NCBI GenBank assembly: GCA_031841125.1
Contig: CM063110.1
Span: forward strand, 36,285,214-36,349,213
DNA from: Acanthococcus lagerstroemiae
Lineage: Eukaryota; Arthropoda; Insecta; Hemiptera; Eriococcidae
Direction: 5' to 3'
DNA: 64,000 nt
This document shows positions 12,601-27,600 of the stretch, piece after piece. The position numbers and the translations under genes were made by a program. How positions within the stretch are numbered: the first letter of the stretch is position 1; each line of letters opens with the position of its first letter. A model generated the notes under the pieces. It searched no databases. It saw nothing but the letters and a program-made list of their open reading frames with translations, and was not told the origin of the DNA.

Positions 12601-15600
12601 TTCGGCAACCTTTTTGAGTCCTCCCATTTAACTACACTCTCTCAGCGAAATTCGTAATTTCTTAGCAATAAGTACATCGGTCACGTGATCACTAATTCAA
12701 ATCAGCAAATGTGATGAGGCGCTCTGAGAAAGGTACCATAAGTCGGAGAATTTCTTTTTGAGGTGTTGGTAGAATCTGATAAAGCACAAAAATGTACCTG
12801 CATTTCAAAAAAAAAAAAAAAAAGTCTCTAGCTTCAATACAGACTGAGATAAAAGTGAGGTAGATGTACCAATGGTGGACGGGATAAGTGTTTTTAACCC
12901 GTAATATTTCCATTGCGCCTCATGTATCAAAGTTAAAGATTTGATTATGTGCCCATATGAAAGTAAATAGAATTCCACACAATTTGATATGGTTTTCATA
13001 TGAAGAATCCATTAAAATTGTTGCCAAAAAAAAGATCAAAAAGTACATTTTTTTCCTCCAGTGGCGGACGCTTCAAAACTAGGAAAATCTAGCGGTGGCC
13101 ACCCAATAGTGGACACTTTGAAATTTCTTTTAAATTAGAAAATGACATCATAAACTTGTTTACATCTTTAATGTAAGCATATATTCGGTTAAGTTTAGTT
13201 ATATGAAGTCAAAATACACATGTGATCTGTATCGAGAAAAGGTGGTTAGTGAGCAAAAAATTCATTTTGAGATTTTACTCGATTTAAATACTAATTAAGA
13301 TCTGCTCTTTCACGTGGTGTTGTCGAAAAAAATTTAAAAAAATTATTTAGGCTTGTACGAGCCATCAAATTTGATCGCTCCAATCCGAAGATATTCGCAT
13401 TCAAAATTCGTTTTCGTTCTCTTAGGAAATTTGTGTTTTGCTTACTAAACCCCTTTTTTCGATGCAGGTTACACATTCAGAATACTCTGAGCTTATAAGT
13501 TACGTAGTACTTAATCTCCATTCCCCAGTAATGGCTTGTCACCAAGGGGAATTAAACTATAACCCTTGTATCAAAATAATTGATCAATGAGGCCTATGCC
13601 CCAGTGGGTAGACCGAAACATCTGTTTAAAGGCTGTATCTATTTTCATTATAGTACTTAACCTAAAGTCAAAATACAAAGTCAGAATTATTAACGCATAT
13701 TATAATTATTTGTAAAATCAAAGTTAAATTTTACTATATTTTTCTGACGTGTAGTTGTACCTATAAGCATAGGTTCTGGGAGTATTTCCTTGATCTCATC
13801 TTTATTAATAAGAGCCTCTCGGTTATACGTGTGAAAAGTTCTCACTTTTCCCATCTAAGAAATCAAAATACATTTTTGATAACTATCATTTCAATTAGGG
13901 TAGATGAATTTAAATGATAAGTAATTGGAATACGTAATGACCACCAATGGATTTTCAAAAATAATCACGCCTATCCAATGGTAGGTAGTCATTAGAGTTC
14001 ACCATTAGAAAAAAGGAAAATTTGTCTCCCAAACCACTTGTAAATTATCGGCTTCCTCACTGTTGTTTCAAGTTACAATTGCTCATAACTGAACATATAA
14101 AGTGAATGGAATTCCTGGATATATGTCAAACAGTTGAAACGACAAAACAGGAACACATTTAGATAATTTCAAAAATTTTACTTCCCTTAATTTTTTTCAA
14201 AGAAATCCTTGAAAGTTTACTTCCATTTGGAAGAGAAAACAAAAATGATAAGATTCGCCACATGAAATGTTTCTTTTTGGCTTTCTCTATATGGCCAATA
14301 GAAACAGTATACTCTCAACTCTTACTCCATAGAATCGCTGTTGCCACAAACGTATACCAGCTTAGTATTAGCAATTGAAACTTAAAAGTGTCCACCATTG
14401 GTACATTTACCATAGCTGAAGTTAATAGATGTGGAATATTAATTTTGAGAAAAATGTGGGTAAAGTCGTAAAACAGAAAAATACACGAAAAAACCGATGT
14501 CTCGGCGTCTATGGCACCAATCTGTCTCAAATTTTGCCATGCTATCCGGCAAACATGCACCAAAACATCTTGCAAGGTTCACAGGCAGTTGATGCATACA
14601 TGCAGAGGAATACAACGTTGAAGATGACAGTCCGTATGAAGAACAAAGAAAGGGTTGGTTTTGAAAAACTAGTAAGTCCGAAAACGAAGTTCTGCAAAGT
14701 CATAATTTGAAAACAGTGGACTCATTGGTAACGCGATAATAACTATTACATATGCGAAGCTATAGTGGAAACGCGCGCATAAACGTAAACAAGATCGACG
14801 CGACTCATGGTACCTTTTCTAATCACCAGCCTATAAATTATAATTCGTTTGTAAACTTGAAATAACACGTCCTAGATGACTATTACTTTCTATACTGTAC
14901 ACTGTGGCCAGCTGTGTCTAGAAGCAGTTTCCGTTGAAATCCGAAGAACCAAATTTCCAACTTGAAAACACATTTTGGTTTAGGGCAAAATCACAGTTCT
15001 GACATATGGTACCTTTTCATTGAACGCCTCACATATACTCGCTGGTTCACAGCATATATACGCTGATTTGAATTAGCGGTCACGTGATCGAGATACATAC
15101 TCGTAGGTGCCTCTCGCTGAAAAACCAATGAATTCCGCTGATTCAACTTCAGAAAGTACATACTCGTAGCCCACACGGACTGATAACAGACTCACCAGTT
15201 GGAGAAAATCTTGCCCTGATATGCTAGTACATTCCAAGAATAACACTGTGGCTCGGATTAATATGACTCAGAATACTAATATTAGCATACTATTTAACCT
15301 TCATCCGAAACCACGTTTTTGGCTTTCGAGTAGCAGTCCATGTAGGGCAGTGTTTTTCAACCATTTCGAATCTGCGGCACATTTCAGACCCCATAAATAT
15401 TTTGCGGCACACCAATTCAAAAATATATAAAATTCTCTAAAATGAAGAAAAATGTGTACCAAGCATTAAAAATCTCTTCATGAGAGATTTGAGCCTGAGA
15501 TTTCGTATACATAATATAATTCTTTAATACGGGGCTTAATTTTCGACCAACAAACACGCATTTCATTTTCAACCGACAGAAGGCGCTCCCGCATCTCACT

Positions 15601-18600
15601 TTTTATATAATTATGTATGTTAAAGCTGAGAAGCCCTATTCGCAGAGGTAGGAGGTAAAAAATGGAAGTAAAATATTAAACGCTTTTGTACATCAGGCGG
15701 GATATTCTCGGGAAGCATAAATCCAAAATTTGTCCAATGGTAGTTCTCTGGGGAATGTCAATTTCTTTGAAATCTTGCGGCACACTGGTTGAAAAACGCT
15801 GATGTAGGGCATTGTCAAAGGTTCTATCTTCTTCCCCATTAATCCCGGTGTTAGCATAATAATAAGTGACGACTGTTTTAACAATAAGAGAAGGAAACTC
15901 TTTCACCATTTTCACGCAACTCTAACACTTCTTCAATCAAACAAGATGGAGGATCCTCTAGGCCTTCCTGAGATAGGCCACTCGCATTTCTACTGCACGA
16001 GGATCGGCAATTACCAACAATGCGAACGGCCAGAAATGGGCAATTAAATCTAACGATGCAGCTTAATTACGAAAATCAGTTTCAACGCTAAACAACCTAC
16101 TTAGTGCACGCACTCAGCGACTTGGCCAGTCCGTTACCAGAGCCACCGGGAATCACACCGAATGGAATGGTATTAATTATGTGCTTCCAATCCGGCCGCT
16201 CCATAACGCCGTTTATAATTTCGAATAATATGCCATCTCCTCCGATCGAAATAATACCTTTCTTCCACTTCAGCACGTTGCTGCTTTTCATCAGATTCCT
16301 GCAAAATATAAGAAAAATATATGTAATGGATTTTCTCAATCTGAGTTGTATTCGAAGTATCCAAGAGGGATTTTCGCCAAGCTGTATCCCCGCATGAAAT
16401 GTCATTCGCTCCAATATCCACCTTGTATTACCAGAAGCGCCGGAAGAGAAAGAGGCAGTTCAAAATTTGATGACTTTTATTTTCTTCCTCCCTGTTGCAT
16501 ATCCAATCTTAAATAGGGGGGGGGGACGAACGAAATTTCAGAATGATCAGGGATAACCTTACCATTCGCCAACGATAAGTAGGTATACACCGCGTGTACT
16601 TTTTAAATGCAGTAGCTGAAAAGTTAACCAAGCAAGACCCTGAAAGACTAAATACATTCCTGTTTCTTGGAGACATAGAAAATATCCCAAGCAGAGGCTG
16701 AGGAGCCGCCTACTTCATGCTTCCTAAAGAAAAGTTATTGAAAATCCTATCGAAATTGTTTGATTTTTACTTCGCTAAGTCCGAACATCTTATCAAATGG
16801 AGAAATGTTTGATCCATCCTCAATTTATAAGCTCCTATGTGAAAATTTCATGTTCCAAATTAGCGAAAATGGCATGGCTTGAAAAAACGAACAAAATATT
16901 ACAATAAAGATTTTCGGGTCATTACTTTCGGAGATTTCAGTAGATTTTTGATCAGATCTTGAATTCAGCCCCCAAAATTGAAATTTCATTTATCGGATGA
17001 GGCAAAATCGATTTGATGTGGAAAGTCAAACGATCAAAATAGGGAGCTTTTGGGTCATATGCTCTGAATATCTCATCAGATTTTGCACTCAGACGTTTGA
17101 AACCTAATTATTTACTTATTTTATTTCCTTACAGCCTGAGCTAGGAAGATACGCCCCCGCACTCTCCTTAGCTCGTCAATTTTTGGGCGCAGGTCGCAGG
17201 TCTCCACCACCCACTTTCGCTCTTTGTGATTAATTCTTTTCCGAGGATAAAATTCCTTGACTTTTCCGGATTTTTCCAAATTTTTCCAGTCCATTTTCCA
17301 ACTTTTCGTAACAAACAAATTATTTAAAAAAAAAAGTTCAATTGAGGCTGACAGAGAAAATTGTACAATACTTTCACTTCATAAAATTTTCTTCAAAATT
17401 CTCCGACTTTTTCGATTTTCTTTCAAAATTCTCCGACTTTTTCGATTTTCTTTCAAAATTTCCTGAATTTTTACTGACTTTTCCACGTCTTACAGAATTC
17501 CCTGACTTTCCTTGACTTCCAGAATTTCCAGAAAAGTGGCCACCCTGGCGACCTTCTGCCTCAGTGTGGCCCTATTTCCTTTAGGTAATATTTCATCTAA
17601 CTAGAGGGCAGCAGGTGCTCTCTCTTCCTTCTTCTATCATATTATGGCACCCGGACTATCGACTTCAAATTCTATCTGTTCTCTTTTTCTCTTACCATAC
17701 GGTCAACATACTTCATTTTTAATTGTTTAGTTTTATACCCTATATGTCATTTTGGTTTTTCCATACAAATCCTAATTTTAATTTCGTCTTTAACTTTGAA
17801 GCACTTGAACTTTGGTTCTTAATTGCAGTTTGCCGTTAAATACATATTTTAAAGCCCACTATGCTCTCCATCCATTTCCGCAATTCTTGCCTGAATCGCC
17901 TTATTCATTTTAACCAAGATACTTATATGTAGAGCTCGGGTTTTCATGCGCTTAAAAAATTGTTTTATGCGCATAAAACATGCATTTATCTTTTGAAAGG
18001 ATTTTTTAATTTGAAGGTCATTTTTTAAAACAGAAGTGTGCAGAAAATTAAACAAATGAAAAGAAAGAGGTGAGATTTTTTCGTTTTTATTTCAATATTT
18101 TCAGATTTAAATTGTAGTACTTTCGATATATCAGCACCAAAAAAATTTTTTTTCAGAAGTTCTTGGTTTTTTCAGGTTTGCCATTTTCAGTGAAATGAAA
18201 AATAGTGAAAAAAGAATTTTGGCCAAAATTTCCAAAATATGACTGAAAAATTAAGAAAAAGGTCAAAATATGACGAATATGCGCTTAAAACGTTTAAAAT
18301 ATGTAAAAACATGCATTTATACCCAAAATATGCAAAATATGCACTATCAAATTGGGCTCAATTTATTCAGAATGTTATGATTTGCAAAGATCTACACGAT
18401 ATGCGCCATCTTCTCCAATGTAGGAAAACATGACAAATCTTAAAAATCCGAGTTCTACTTATATGTATTCCTCTACAATGTCTATTACCATCATCAATTC
18501 TGAGAATACAAATTCTGTTTTCGGTCTTTTCCTTTTGTTTTTCTTTCTCTCCCACTCCCCCGTTTTTTAGCATTAATTTTGTTGCCTAAACTCACAATTA

Positions 18601-21600
18601 ATATTTATACTTCTAAATTATTTTCGTACATGATGATGATGATGATATTTCCTTCCCCTTTAATTCTTTCCTTCAACTACTCCATCTAGCAGTAATAACA
18701 ATATCCCTGGATGTTTTATATCACCGGGAAGCCAATTCCGAATAGAATACAACTTCTGTGAAAAGACTGAATATCCTCTTCTGTCGCCTCATAGTGGGTT
18801 TGAAGATTACTTAAAATGGATGAAACTGACTGGCCCGGAAAAAGCAATGAAGGAAATTAAATTTTAATTGACGTGTTTCTTCGCTGATTTTGATCACTGC
18901 ATCAAATTTTTTGTTATGAATCGTACATTTGGATCTTTGAAATCTAAATCTCACCTCACTTTTACTTCTTCCCCATTTCAAATGGAAAAATTTCTCTTTA
19001 TACGTATGTGAATAACTTGTTAGTAGCTTGTGGCAACAGCAGTACGAAGTCGTACCGAGAAAAAATTGTGCTCCTTTCGCCTCGCTGAAAGTCGAAAGAC
19101 AATTTGAGAGGAGAAAATCAAGATAAGGGATCTAAAAGTCGCAGATGCCGAATGTTACTATAAATGCAATATGTTTGTTCAATCTCAAATTGTAATCTCT
19201 AAATCCAAATCTTAAAACGAAAAATTCTGTTTTATTTATAATAATTCATTTTTGTACTATGTATATTTTGTTCATTTTTAAGGAGAATGAAATGAAAGTG
19301 TTACTTCAGATGTCATCTTAAACAAGACACTTGATGTGAAATTAAATTACAAAGAAAACGGGGAAAGAATGGGGAAAATTTCCACGCCCCCCCCTTTCAG
19401 TTCATTTTTTTCTTTTGTCAGACTGGAAGAAATTATAAGCTACGGGATAAGATGTTTCTTTCATATGGTGTAAGGAGTGATTGCTGATTTGATGTACCTA
19501 CAGTATGATGGAGCTGTAAGCGTTGAAATTCAGGCATTTCAAAAATATCGGGCCCCCCTAAAAGTCCAGGCCCTGGGTATTTCCCTCCTCCTCCATCCCT
19601 CTCGACAGGGTTGTGTACAGAAAGAAATCTTTGGAGGAGTAATTAGTTGAATGACAAAGAATCAGAATAATCAAAACTTCAAAATAAGAAGCTGAAAAGT
19701 AACAAGGTGTTTCCATGGTAGCTTATTTTAAAATTATTGTGTTGATCTTTTCCACTAGGCTTGATCTGAAGTTAACATCCAAGAAAAAATTTTACACTTC
19801 TTGAGAAAAATTTGAATTTGGGAAGCTCAACTCGGAGTCAAATCAAATATCTGATGCACTATATAGAATAGTAAGAAACTAAAATAATCCACTTATTGGA
19901 ACCAGGTCAGAAATTCGATGTAATATTCGAAATCAGCAAAAAGAAAAAAACTGTTTCTACGAGTACAATGTTCTTTTTTTTTTGTCGGTCGAGTCGATTT
20001 TGCCCGTTACAATAAATTTATCTTGACTTAGTGTCTAGCAGAAAGAGGGAAGAAATTCAGATTTTCTCAAGTATTTTCATTTTTTTACTAAAACTTTCCA
20101 ATGACGAACGTTAGTACCAGACGAAACTTATTTTCAGCTTGGAGGGGAGGGGTGGAAAAGAAAACTTTGCCGAGAAATATCTTCTAAAAACTAAAAATTC
20201 GCCGACAAAATTTTACAAAAATTAAAAATTTGCCGATTTTTCAATCTAGATATTTTTTAATTGAAAAAAATAATTAAAAAACAAACTTCTTAAGAAAATG
20301 AAAAATTCAAATGAACAGTTTCAAAATTTGCCGACTGCCAAATTATTAAGGGGGCGACCCCCATACCCCCCCCCCCTATAGTTTTGTCCCTGGTTATTAC
20401 TTTATTAAATTTGTTATGTTAAGTCAAATTCGTTCATTCAAAGTGTAAAATCTCTATTTCTACATCCAAATCGGAGCTAGACCAAAAGGTCCGACGGAAA
20501 TTCCCACCCAGTGACCCCAGAAACTTTTGTTCGTAGTTTGTCCAATGTGTTGTCACATATTTAGAATTTCCATGTTAGTAGGACCTTTAATTGGTCCTCC
20601 GTTAGCGGAAGAAAGAATTTGTTTGAACTCTAACGAACTAAACTTTGGCACTTCAAAACTGAAGATCCTTCTTTGTGTCGTATGTTGATCCGACAACACG
20701 TTAAGGCAATAAAATATTATTCGCTAATGAAATTAATGGGTCATAGTAAGTTTTGGTGATGAAAAGGTACAAGTACAATGGAATGATTGAATTGGAAGAA
20801 AATTTGAGAAGCCAGGAAGTATAAGTGAACCTTTGATAGAAATATTGCTACTGATACCAGATCCAGATGGAGTAATAATCCACCGCTCAAAAGGACAAAA
20901 TACTCGAAATTATTACAACCAAATACACTATACATAAAATACTGTATGTATAATTTCCATCGTGCAGTTCACGTACGTAGACAGTATAATATTGTACGTT
21001 GAAATTTAAGCTAAATTTAATCAATGTTCCAGTTATGTTGCTAGTACCCCTTTGTCCACCACCCACCTGAACAGCCTACATTTGAGATTCATCCGACTGT
21101 GAAGAACCTAAAATTACAAAGCAATATTTTCAAATATATTTCCCAACATTTTGTTCTATTTTGAATCTTTGGTATGAACAGTGATTGTATTCGATAAAAT
21201 TCAAAATTTACGCAGCTGTGGAGGACCATACGTTTGAAAATATTTTTAATACAATTTTTTCAGGCCATCTTAGTCATTTAACCCGTTCTGTGAAACAGTT
21301 TCTTTCAGGAATAAACAAGATTTATCCGGCCGTAGAACACCTAAAACTGAAAAGTGATACTTTGAAATATTTTTTTCGTTCTTTTTGTTCCCTTCTGAAC
21401 CCATTTGGAGAAGATTATAATTGCATTCAACAAATTGTGCCATCCATATGTGACTATGAAGGACCATAACCTTAAAAATAATTTACACATAATTCATTCT
21501 AAACCTATTTTGCCAACAAGAAATTTCTTGTAGTAAAATAATCGAGATTCATCCGGCTCTGGAGGACCAAAAATTAGTAAATGAATTTTTCGAACATTCA

Positions 21601-24600
21601 CCCCATGCTTTACACTCCATTTCAGGCACACCTAGGGAAAATAATTTTATCCCGCTGAAATTAAATAATTTATCTCACTAGGCCACGGTGGGGTACACCA
21701 CTAACAAGTGGTATTTTTTAATGAAATTTTATTAACGTGCGAATTTCAAATTCGGTCATCTATTAAAAAACCTGTTTAATGAGTAAGTATACTTGATTGT
21801 GTTTCTGGTCATGTTTCAGATTTTTAATTCGTTCTTATTTCCATTAGTGGGCAGCTACAAGGTTCATTAAATATTGGTTTTGGTTCAGAACTTAAACTTG
21901 ACTGAACGTATTTCAATCATCAAAGTTATACTTCCTTACATCGAACACTGTATCAGCATTATGAAATAATTGGAAAAATCAATCAAGAAAACACGGATTG
22001 CGCCAAGAGGGGCACAGAAGCCAAAACTTTTAAAATATTAGTGTAATAAAATATGTCCAGTTTAGTAACTGGAAATCGCTCAGCAATGGTCGAGTCTGAT
22101 AATAAAAGCGACTATGTATGTAGATATCTTCATCCCCTCATTTCTACTGAAAACGACATCAAAATGAAAACTTCAGATGCGATTATCTCAAAACTCGGTT
22201 TCCTTACATGCACGCCCTTCTTACAACAGGCTCAATTATTGACCAAACATAAGCTTAGAGTGAATAAAATACAATCGATAACCTGAAAATGATCAAAAAT
22301 AATAAGAATGCATAACGAGGAAGGGATCTGACTAAATGTGAACAAAATTGACCTACAATGACCAAATCGATCACAACACGGTCAAATCTGACTAAGTGTG
22401 GTTAAACGCAATTAATAACTTTGACCAAGAAATTTAAACCAAAGCCGTGATCGGTAATAAATAAAAACAAGCAAATCGAACCAAATCTGACTCGGGATTA
22501 GGAATGACCATAATTCAGACAAAAAATAAACGAAACACGATCAAACAGCCAAATTACCTAACTTATGACTGAATCCGACCAAATCAAATACGATTTGACA
22601 GCAAAAAAAAACAAAAAAAAAACCGAAATCTAATCAAAACTGACCAAAAATGATTGAAAAAAATCAAATCTTTTTCAAAACGACAAAATGTGACACAATC
22701 AAAATGAACTGGATGGATACATAGGTAGCTTAATTAAAACGCACCCCCCCCCCCCAAAAAAAAGTTTGATCTGATTTTTTGGAGGAATACATGACTATTT
22801 CTGTTTCTTTTCTTCACTTTCCTTCCTTCCTCCGATCTGTCTTTTAGATCTCATTTTTTTAGTGGCCACCTTCCGGCGGAACGCCTCGAGACCACGGCCT
22901 CTTTGACCCCTAATGTAAATCCGGTTAAGTAAATCTACATGATTATCACATATGGCGCGATAATTTGCTCAAAAGTAAACATCTAGCTTAACTGTAGCTT
23001 CTCATTGGTAGTAGGCTTGTAGTGCCCTTACTGATGGTATGATAAGAAATATCGAGAACTGTAATCTTACATCATTTGCGTGGTTACGTCATTTTTCTTT
23101 TTAGGCTAAATAATTATCGTAACAGATGAAGTGCGTTTATTGTATTTCGACAAAACGCAGATATTCGTCAATTAAGTATTACCAAATAAGTTATTCGGTA
23201 ATTGACGCTCCTAACTTCGTAGTCATGCAATATCGTCAATAGTGCGTCCATAAGATTTCACGTAAATAAACTTATAATTCTTTACCTCGCATCATTGCGT
23301 CCTCTGGTAACGTGGAGATCGTGATTCAGATCAGCTTCATTTAACACTGGAAACACTTTCTCTTGGAAAATTTCGCGTGCTTTTCCAGGCCCACTCTTCG
23401 GATTCAGAACGATCAAGAGTTCATTTCCTGAAACAAATTGCGAAGTGCTATGAGTATAAATATAGCTCTGACATCAAAAGGCTGGTGGAGGAAAGTGTGG
23501 TACCTCACTCAGAACGCTTTTCAACGAAGTTTTGAATCGATCTAAACGTATTGGGTACCTAGTTACATTTCTTGGACAGAACTTACCAAAATTTGAGCTC
23601 TGCAACTTGAATGCAAAGATGAGAAATTTATTTCTGTTGGCTAACTGTTATGTCCCAAAGTAGAACAATAATAGTGCTCCACCTCGGGACACATACGTAA
23701 ATAAAATTAGAATATCAGATCAATTAAAGAATCACCAGCGTACATTGGATCGTACATACTCATGGAAGACAGAATTCCTTAATTCACTGGCATGTAGTCA
23801 TTCTAGTGCAGTAAAACCAGAATTTTCGGTTTGGCCTACTCGCTATCAAAGTGCGAGCTCACGTTTGTGTCATGGGGAGGTTTTTTGAAAATACGTGACA
23901 AATCAAAAAAACAAAAAATGACCCAAGGAGCATGTATATTGTATCAGTCTCAACGTATAATCCAATGACTTTTCTGTATTTTTATACCTCTAAAATTTGC
24001 AAATGATCAAACGAAGAAATAAACCTAAAAATACCGAATAAGTGTTAATCACCTCCCAGAATAAATTTATTATAGCGGACTCCAACGATATTTATATGCT
24101 TAATATCACCTTTTTAAAATTATCATAAAATTCACATTAAAGTCGGAAAAACCGTATTTTGTAGAATAACATTTTCTTTTTAGAGACTATTCCTATCAGA
24201 AACTGCTCGTAAATATTCTGTTTGAAGAATATTACTGAGCATTTTCTGTAGACTCCCCAAGATTTTATAATTGCGGTTTAGAAAATAAATTTGAAACGTT
24301 AGTTGTTCAATTAATTTTCTATGACATTCAGTTGTTGCACTTTGTAACTTTATAATAAATTTAGAAGCTCACGAATTTATCGAATTGCAAATTTTACTAG
24401 TTTTGATTTTCAAAATCAGTAATGAATTACCTGCTATTAATAGATGAAAAGGGAAAACCAGAGATACCGATAACCGCAAATCATGAACATCGAAATTTCG
24501 AGTCAGAAATCCCAAATCCGCAAAAATTAGAGTTTTTAAATACATTTTGACGTCATGTTATTTGTACACCAATTGTAGGGTAAGTACAGGGAAAGAAGCA

Positions 24601-27600
24601 GGTAAGTCACTTTTTTGACGAAATTGAGTTATTAATACCGTTAGAACGGGAGTAATGAGTAGAAGTAGCTGAGCTATGGTAGGACGCCTGAAAGGATGCT
24701 ACAGTCCAGAAAAACGGGTTTCAAGATTCATGTACAGGTACAGCACCACGTATGTACACAAATTGTTTTTCATTTTTCTCGCTTCGCCACAAAAATGACT
24801 TACCTGCTTCTTTCCCTATCAATTTTTTTGACACCTGCTACACTGGGGGCTATGTACCGTATAAAGGGGGAAGGGGTTACAGGAGGTATAGGATGTCAAG
24901 ATGAATGAGGAAAAGGAGCGTAGACTGGATGCGGAAAGGACTGAGGGATCGGGTAGTGAGGTAAGGAGTTTTAGTCGATTACGAAGAATATCAAAAGCAG
25001 GGCAGGAGAAGATTGCTATTTAAACATGACTTTTCTGATTTTAGAAATGATTTTTCTTTTCCAGTTTGATAATAGATTTCCTGGTTCTGAAATCAAATTT
25101 GATTTAAAAATGGTGAGTTTAAATAATTTGAAACTGATTTCGACAATTTCTGGTGAAAACTAACTGTTACTCACAGAGACAGGCAAAATAAAAAATCAAA
25201 TTATTTAAAATCATTAAAAAAAAATAGAGCAAAATTGAATTTCTAAAAATAATTCAAACTTATAAAGACAGTCGTTTTTCTGTTACTCTTTTGATTTTTG
25301 AGGGTTCAAGATCACGAAAACGTAGATCATCAGAATCAAACACAAAATGACTTAAGTACACATAACTTGAAAAATAAACAATTTGTATTCAATGTTTTGG
25401 GGTTATCTCTAACTGAGTCATTCTCCAGTAGGTAATTGAGAATATTAAAATGACATTTCCTTTCTCAAGGTGTCTACAAGAATGGAAAGATATAAATTCC
25501 TGACTTTTTTCAAACTTTTTTTTCTCTTCTTTAAAACTTTACAGTATATGTGGATAGTACATATTTATGTTTGTACTTCGTTTCACGTCCCGCATTCACT
25601 CTGTTGTACGCGTGACACATTATTCAATGCACAGTTTTTATTTGTAGAATACGACTCTAGGGAGTGCTGAAGTAAAATTAAACGACGAAAAAAAATGTTC
25701 CGTGACTTCATTCTTTGTTTTTTTTCCAAACTTCTTAAAAATATTGTTGAATTTCCCGACTATTTACAAACTTCTTAACCTACTTCTCAAATTCCTGACT
25801 TTTTCCAAACCTGTAGAGTGTGGACACCTTGTTTTTGGTAGTTTTTCTTTTTTTAAATAATACTTAATTTACCTTTATTACAGAATATTCAACAATATTA
25901 CAGAACAGGAGTATCAAAATATAGGGGGAAGGGACGACTTTTGTCCACGACGACAGAAAGTAATGATATCCACGACTACGGGAAGAACAGCTTCACTTTT
26001 CCATGGAATTTTTGAAAATTGTGCAATCACATGCCAGTGACTACGATCTGGTACCTGGATCGTGTTTAGAGATCAAAACTATACCAGTATTGCCATCTGT
26101 TGTACTGAAAAATGTATAAGACACATATCTTTGCACCAGTAGAAGATTAACCACGACAATGGGCTGAGAACCCTGGTAATAGGACTTTACGCCATCCCTT
26201 CAGGAAATGTAAAGTCACTGACAGCAAATTGAACTTCTTAGCATATACTTCCAATCTTTCTAAATAATAATATCTCTTCATTAGTAAAAAATAACGTGAA
26301 ACAAACATTTTCAAAAACATAACAGGTATTGAAACAAGATGGTAACATCGACGACGATGGACACCGTCCTATGCTTTTTCCACTCAAAAGATGGTAATTG
26401 TTCTGTCTGATAAATTGGATTAGTGGAATTTGTTGCGAATGTTATTGTGTAACCCTAAATACTCCCTCCCCCCAACAAAAAAATTGAAACAGTTGAAAGT
26501 CAGGATTTAAAATTTGCTAATAACAAAATATTCTCAGTTTCTGGAGAATGACCCAACTACGTATGTAAGAGGTACAGATCACATAGAGAGAGACGAAAAA
26601 ACGGGAGAGTCAAATGCGCTTTACAACCAGTGTTTTCAAAATGATTTGAAAAACACACGATAATCAAAATTATAAAATTATTTTATTGAACATAATCTAA
26701 AATCATGAGAAAATTACTTTCATAGTGATTTTTACGATTGTGAAATCAAAAAAAAAGATGACGAAAGGAAAAGCATGAAAATCACGAAAATCAAAACTTA
26801 ATTCGGTGATTAAAAATAAAATCACACAATATCAAAAATAATTCGTGCTAAAAATAACTTAAAATGAAATGATTTTTATGATGTTGGTAATTCTTTATTT
26901 ATTTTTGTTACGTAGCACAACAGAACATCGACTATGGAAAAGTAACACCTTGTAAGTCATCATTTTTTACACCTTGGTTCCGGAAATGCGGAGAAATGAA
27001 AGCGGATGGAATCGGGGGTCGGTCTTTGTCTCGGCCATCATGAGGAAGAAAATGGAGACCGAATGGTCGAGGCCGAGGACCGACGAACAAAGGTCGGCCC
27101 ACACTCGACACAACTCTGTACCATCTTACAGCTGCTGACCCCTGACTGGGTTCACCCAACCGTTACCACCATCTTGCGTCGCCACACGTACCAAGGCAAG
27201 GAAGCGCAGTCTGGTTGTGGGCCATCCGAATTCCAGGTTAAACCTGAATGAGCGATAAGCTTTCATGGTTTCCCCAGGAGACCAAATCTCTCATTTCCTA
27301 CGCAGGGTTCAACCTACATTAAAAAAACTGAATAGGTAAATGAGAAACCAGTAGTTGATATCTATATTCAAGTTTTTGGGCCAATAAAAGCACAAACAGG
27401 TGCATTACCACTGTTCTCAAAACAGAGTTATCAGTCTCCCGAATCAGGAAAAACAAACCGAATTTTAAGAGAGACAAATTGCGAAAGTGTGGCTAAAATT
27501 ATTTAAACGGGAGTCATACATGTGTTTTGGGACAGAATTTCACCGGGCCGCGAATCTGAAATACTGTAGTTCAAAAAATTCAATGTTCCCGCAGACATTA

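Larger units (their letters stand above)
12238..16100 (-). other. Sphingosine kinase intron 3
   Basis: A 3.9-kb intron containing A-runs (12559-12580, 12807-12823), a candidate 1.5-kb terminal-inverted-repeat element (12865-14405) and a hAT MITE (15348-15801). No exon is recognised. Confidence 0.7.
16299..23285 (-). other. Sphingosine kinase intron 2
   Basis: A 7-kb intron holding a partial TTCCTGACTTTTCC-rich repeat (17245-17551), hAT MITEs at 17930-18457 and 20118-20392, a short (ATG)n run near 18630, the 115-bp tandem repeat at 21079-21570 and a TGACCAAATCTGAC-type array (22280-22720). No exon is recognised. Confidence 0.7.

Noticed and set aside
16299..16421. Upstream extension of the kinase exon 3 open frame
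   Set aside because: The acceptor TTTTGCAG at 16299 and phase with exon 2 place the exon start at 16298. The extension is intron.
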